Assembly: GCA_944389985.1 (NCBI GenBank)
Contig: CALXON010000053.1
Span: forward strand, 1-8,001
DNA length: 8,001 bases
From: an uncultured Spirochaetaceae bacterium
GTDB taxonomy: Bacteria; Spirochaetota; Spirochaetia; Sphaerochaetales; Sphaerochaetaceae
Direction of reading: 5' to 3'
The notes beneath the pieces are model-generated. The model ran no database searches, was not told the origin of the DNA, and saw only the letters and a program-made list of their open reading frames with translations. Shown in pieces: positions 6,197 to 8,001 of the stretch (position 1 is the stretch's first letter; each line of letters starts with the position of its first letter). Both the position numbers and the translations under genes were made by a program.

Positions 6197-7339
6197 ATGA
6201 AGATCATTGATGTAAAGACAAGATTCATCGATCAGTTCCTGTTTGTCGAGATATATACGGACGAGGGAATAAAGGGAATCGGAGAGTCCGGCACATGGGC
6301 GTTCCTTGAGGCTTCCGCGGAGGCTGTGAATACATTCAAGCGCTATCTCATAGGGCAGGATCCGCTCCTTATAGAACAGCACTGGCAGATGCTGTACCGG
6401 TGTTATCACTTCAGGGGGGCTGCGATAATGGGAGCTCTCTCTGCAGTCGACATTGCTCTCTGGGATATCGCAGGAAAATATTATGGAGTACCTGTGTATC
6501 AGCTTCTGGGAGGAAAGGTCAGGGACAAGGCTCGTGTGTATTATCATGTGTTCGGAGGTTCCAGAGAGGAACTTGTTAAAGGATGTCTCGATGCCAAGGC
6601 AAAAGGCTTCACGGCTGTCGGGCACCTGACACCGTTCATCAACCAGCCCCGTGAGACAATCGCTCCGTTCGAGACATATGCGAAGAGAATGGAAGACGGA
6701 GTCGAGAGTGTCAGAGCCTACAGGGAAGCTCTTGGAGATGATGTCGATCTCTGCATAGAGATGCACCGGCAGCTGACCGTACCGGAGGCAATCACATTCG
6801 GCAGGGAGATAGAGAAGTATCATCCGTATTTCTATGAAGATCCAGTCAAGCCGGACAATATCGATGATATGGCGAAGGTTGCGGAGAAGGTCGCAGTGCC
6901 TATCGCCACAGGTGAGAGGTTCCATACCGCATATGAGTTTGCCATGCTCATTGCCAGAAATGGTTGTTCATATGTCCGTCCTGATGTCTGTATGTGCGGT
7001 GGTATAACCCATGCGAAGAAGATCGCAGCACTGGCTGAGGCTTTCGGCGTGCAGGTTGTACCTCATAATCCGCTCAGTCCCGTAAGCACTGCAGCCTGTA
7101 TGCAGATCGCTGCATCCTGCCCGAATTTCGCGATTCAGGAGTATCCGCTGGGTGAGGATGAGGCTCCTAAGAACAGGATTGTGAAGAGTACCATAAAGAG
7201 AGAGGGTGGTTTCCTGATAGTTCCGGATGCCCCTGGAATAGGTATAGAACTCACAGATGGAATCGAGGAGGAGTATCCGTACAGACCAAGGGCTTATGTC
7301 ACGAGAATACAGGAGGATGGTTCGGTATACGACCAGTGA
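6197..7339 (+). CDS. Enolase-superfamily dehydratase, D-galactonate/D-mannonate dehydratase-like
   Basis: This 380-residue enzyme belongs to the enolase superfamily but to a different subgroup from the one at 1937. The KxK catalytic motif is absent; the equivalent strand reads AVGHLTPF (140-147). Instead it shows an acid-x-His pair E188/H190 (CIEMHRQL), metal ligands E214 (YEDP) and E240 (TGER), catalytic H290 (VVPHNPLSP) and E315. Each position is five after its E. coli DgoD counterpart (183, 185, 209, 235, 285, 310, from memory). The first ligand is Glu where DgoD has Asp, which may define a sub-clade. The expected reaction is Mg2+-dependent dehydration of an aldonate to a 2-keto-3-deoxyaldonate; the exact sugar acid is unknown. 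AAGGGA at 6185-6190 serves the ATG at 6197; another ATG at 6193 is out of frame. Confidence 0.88.
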   Translation: MKIIDVKTRFIDQFLFVEIYTDEGIKGIGESGTWAFLEASAEAVNTFKRYLIGQDPLLIEQHWQMLYRCYHFRGAAIMGALSAVDIALWDIAGKYYGVPVYQLLGGKVRDKARVYYHVFGGSREELVKGCLDAKAKGFTAVGHLTPFINQPRETIAPFETYAKRMEDGVESVRAYREALGDDVDLCIEMHRQLTVPEAITFGREIEKYHPYFYEDPVKPDNIDDMAKVAEKVAVPIATGERFHTAYEFAMLIARNGCSYVRPDVCMCGGITHAKKIAALAEAFGVQVVPHNPLSPVSTAACMQIAASCPNFAIQEYPLGEDEAPKNRIVKSTIKREGGFLIVPDAPGIGIELTDGIEEEYPYRPRAYVTRIQEDGSVYDQ

Positions 7340-7349
7340 GGAGGTTTTT

Positions 7350-8001
7350 ATGAGATCATATGCTGCTATTCGTGAAGAGATATACAGGGAGGATGGCAGG
7401 AAATATCCTGCCGGAACTCTTGTTGATATGGAGCTCAGACCGGCTTTCGATGAGGCCAAGGAGTACAGGATCGGACCTATGCTTGCTGCGAATGAGGCAC
7501 AGCTCGTGATGCTTGCAGAGCAGGGTATAGTGAGCCGGGAGGATGCCAGAAAGATCTTTGATGTAATGGAGAATGTCGATTACAAGAAGTACCGGAGCAA
7601 GGAGTATACCGGGGAATTCGAGGATCTCTTCTTCCAGATCGAGGATGAACTCATAAAGAAAACTGACGGACTTGCTGGCAATATCCATATAGCACGCAGC
7701 CGCAATGATCTCTGTCTTGCGATTGACCATCTTGTCGTCAGGGACAGCCTTTTCTCAGTGATCAAGGAGATGGTGAAGCTCCTTGAGACTGTGGGGGCAT
7801 TTGCTGCAGAGCATAAAGATACGCTGTATGTGGCACATACACATACACAGCACGCCCAGCCAAGCGTGTTCGGTCATTATTTCCTCGGATTCTTTGATGT
7901 TCTCTGCAGGGATATTGAGCGTATGACAAGGGCATATGACAAGGCGAATTCCTCTCCTTTAGGGGCTGCTGCGATCACTACATCCGGCTTCCCTGTGGAC
8001 A
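7350..8001 (+). CDS. Argininosuccinate lyase-like protein, 5' part only
   Basis: From the ATG at 7350, 217 codons remain open to the right edge. GAGGAGG at 7338-7344, overlapping the previous stop, supports the start. The protein belongs to the fumarase/aspartase (ArgH-like) superfamily: NIHIARSRND at 111-120 matches the ArgH HTGRSRND region, THTQHAQPSVFGH at 164-176 contains the conserved T-H-x-Q-x-A-Q-P with the probable catalytic H165, and SPLGAAAITTSGFPVD (202-217) matches the later substrate-site strand. The superfamily's Ser-containing GSSxMPxKxNP loop lies beyond the window. HIARSRND and the LCLAI that follows differ from true ArgH (HTGRSRNDQ), so another substrate is likely. It begins 10 bp after the dehydratase stop, in a sugar-acid operon with no arginine genes. 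A C-N lyase role, releasing fumarate or a related acid, is inferred. Confidence 0.82.
   Translation, partial: MRSYAAIREEIYREDGRKYPAGTLVDMELRPAFDEAKEYRIGPMLAANEAQLVMLAEQGIVSREDARKIFDVMENVDYKKYRSKEYTGEFEDLFFQIEDELIKKTDGLAGNIHIARSRNDLCLAIDHLVVRDSLFSVIKEMVKLLETVGAFAAEHKDTLYVAHTHTQHAQPSVFGHYFLGFFDVLCRDIERMTRAYDKANSSPLGAAAITTSGFPVD

Noticed and set aside
6035..6925. 296-codon minus-strand open frame spanning the second permease and dehydratase junction
   Set aside because: Overlaps two well-supported genes and the product resembles no family.

Overview
The window reads as a carbohydrate / sugar-acid catabolism locus from a bacterium, probably a spirochaete of the Sphaerochaeta/Treponema type. That guess rests mainly on the N-terminus of the solute-binding protein (basic start, hydrophobic stretch, then LFAGGSKEK), a pattern common in spirochaetal ABC binding proteins. 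Shine-Dalgarno sites are clear, coding is dense, and no mobile element, RNA gene or CRISPR array is visible. The taxonomic call is inference.

Layout. The first 70 bases hold the beginning of a leftward gene that runs off the left edge. A 198-bp AT-rich divergent intergenic region follows (71-268); it contains five tandem 10-bp units and two long-spaced inverted repeats. Rightward genes are then: a cytoplasmic family 3 glycoside hydrolase (269-1816); a 120-bp gap with a promoter-like pair and a perfect TTGTATACAA palindrome, typical of GntR-family operators; an enolase-superfamily enzyme of the mandelate racemase subgroup (1937-3034); an ABC solute-binding protein (3050-4387); two CUT1-type permeases (4414-5334 and 5347-6186); a second enolase-superfamily enzyme of the galactonate/mannonate dehydratase type (6197-7339); and the first 217 codons of an argininosuccinate-lyase-like protein (7350 to the right edge). 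From 1937 on, genes are 10 to 26 bp apart, so this is very likely one operon. The hydrolase may be a separate unit or the leading gene.

Working model (inference). The transporter imports a small glycoside or sugar-acid conjugate. It lacks its own ATPase here and would borrow a shared one. The GH3 enzyme splits it in the cytoplasm, and the two enolase-superfamily enzymes, which use different catalytic residues, dehydrate or epimerise the acid products. The ArgH-like lyase is the odd member: its superfamily eliminates fumarate or a related acid from a C-N (or C-O) bond, which hints at a nitrogen-linked substrate rather than a plain sugar. The substrate cannot be named from sequence alone. The GH3 / two dehydratases / CUT1 / ArgH-like combination is the most novel aspect of the window.
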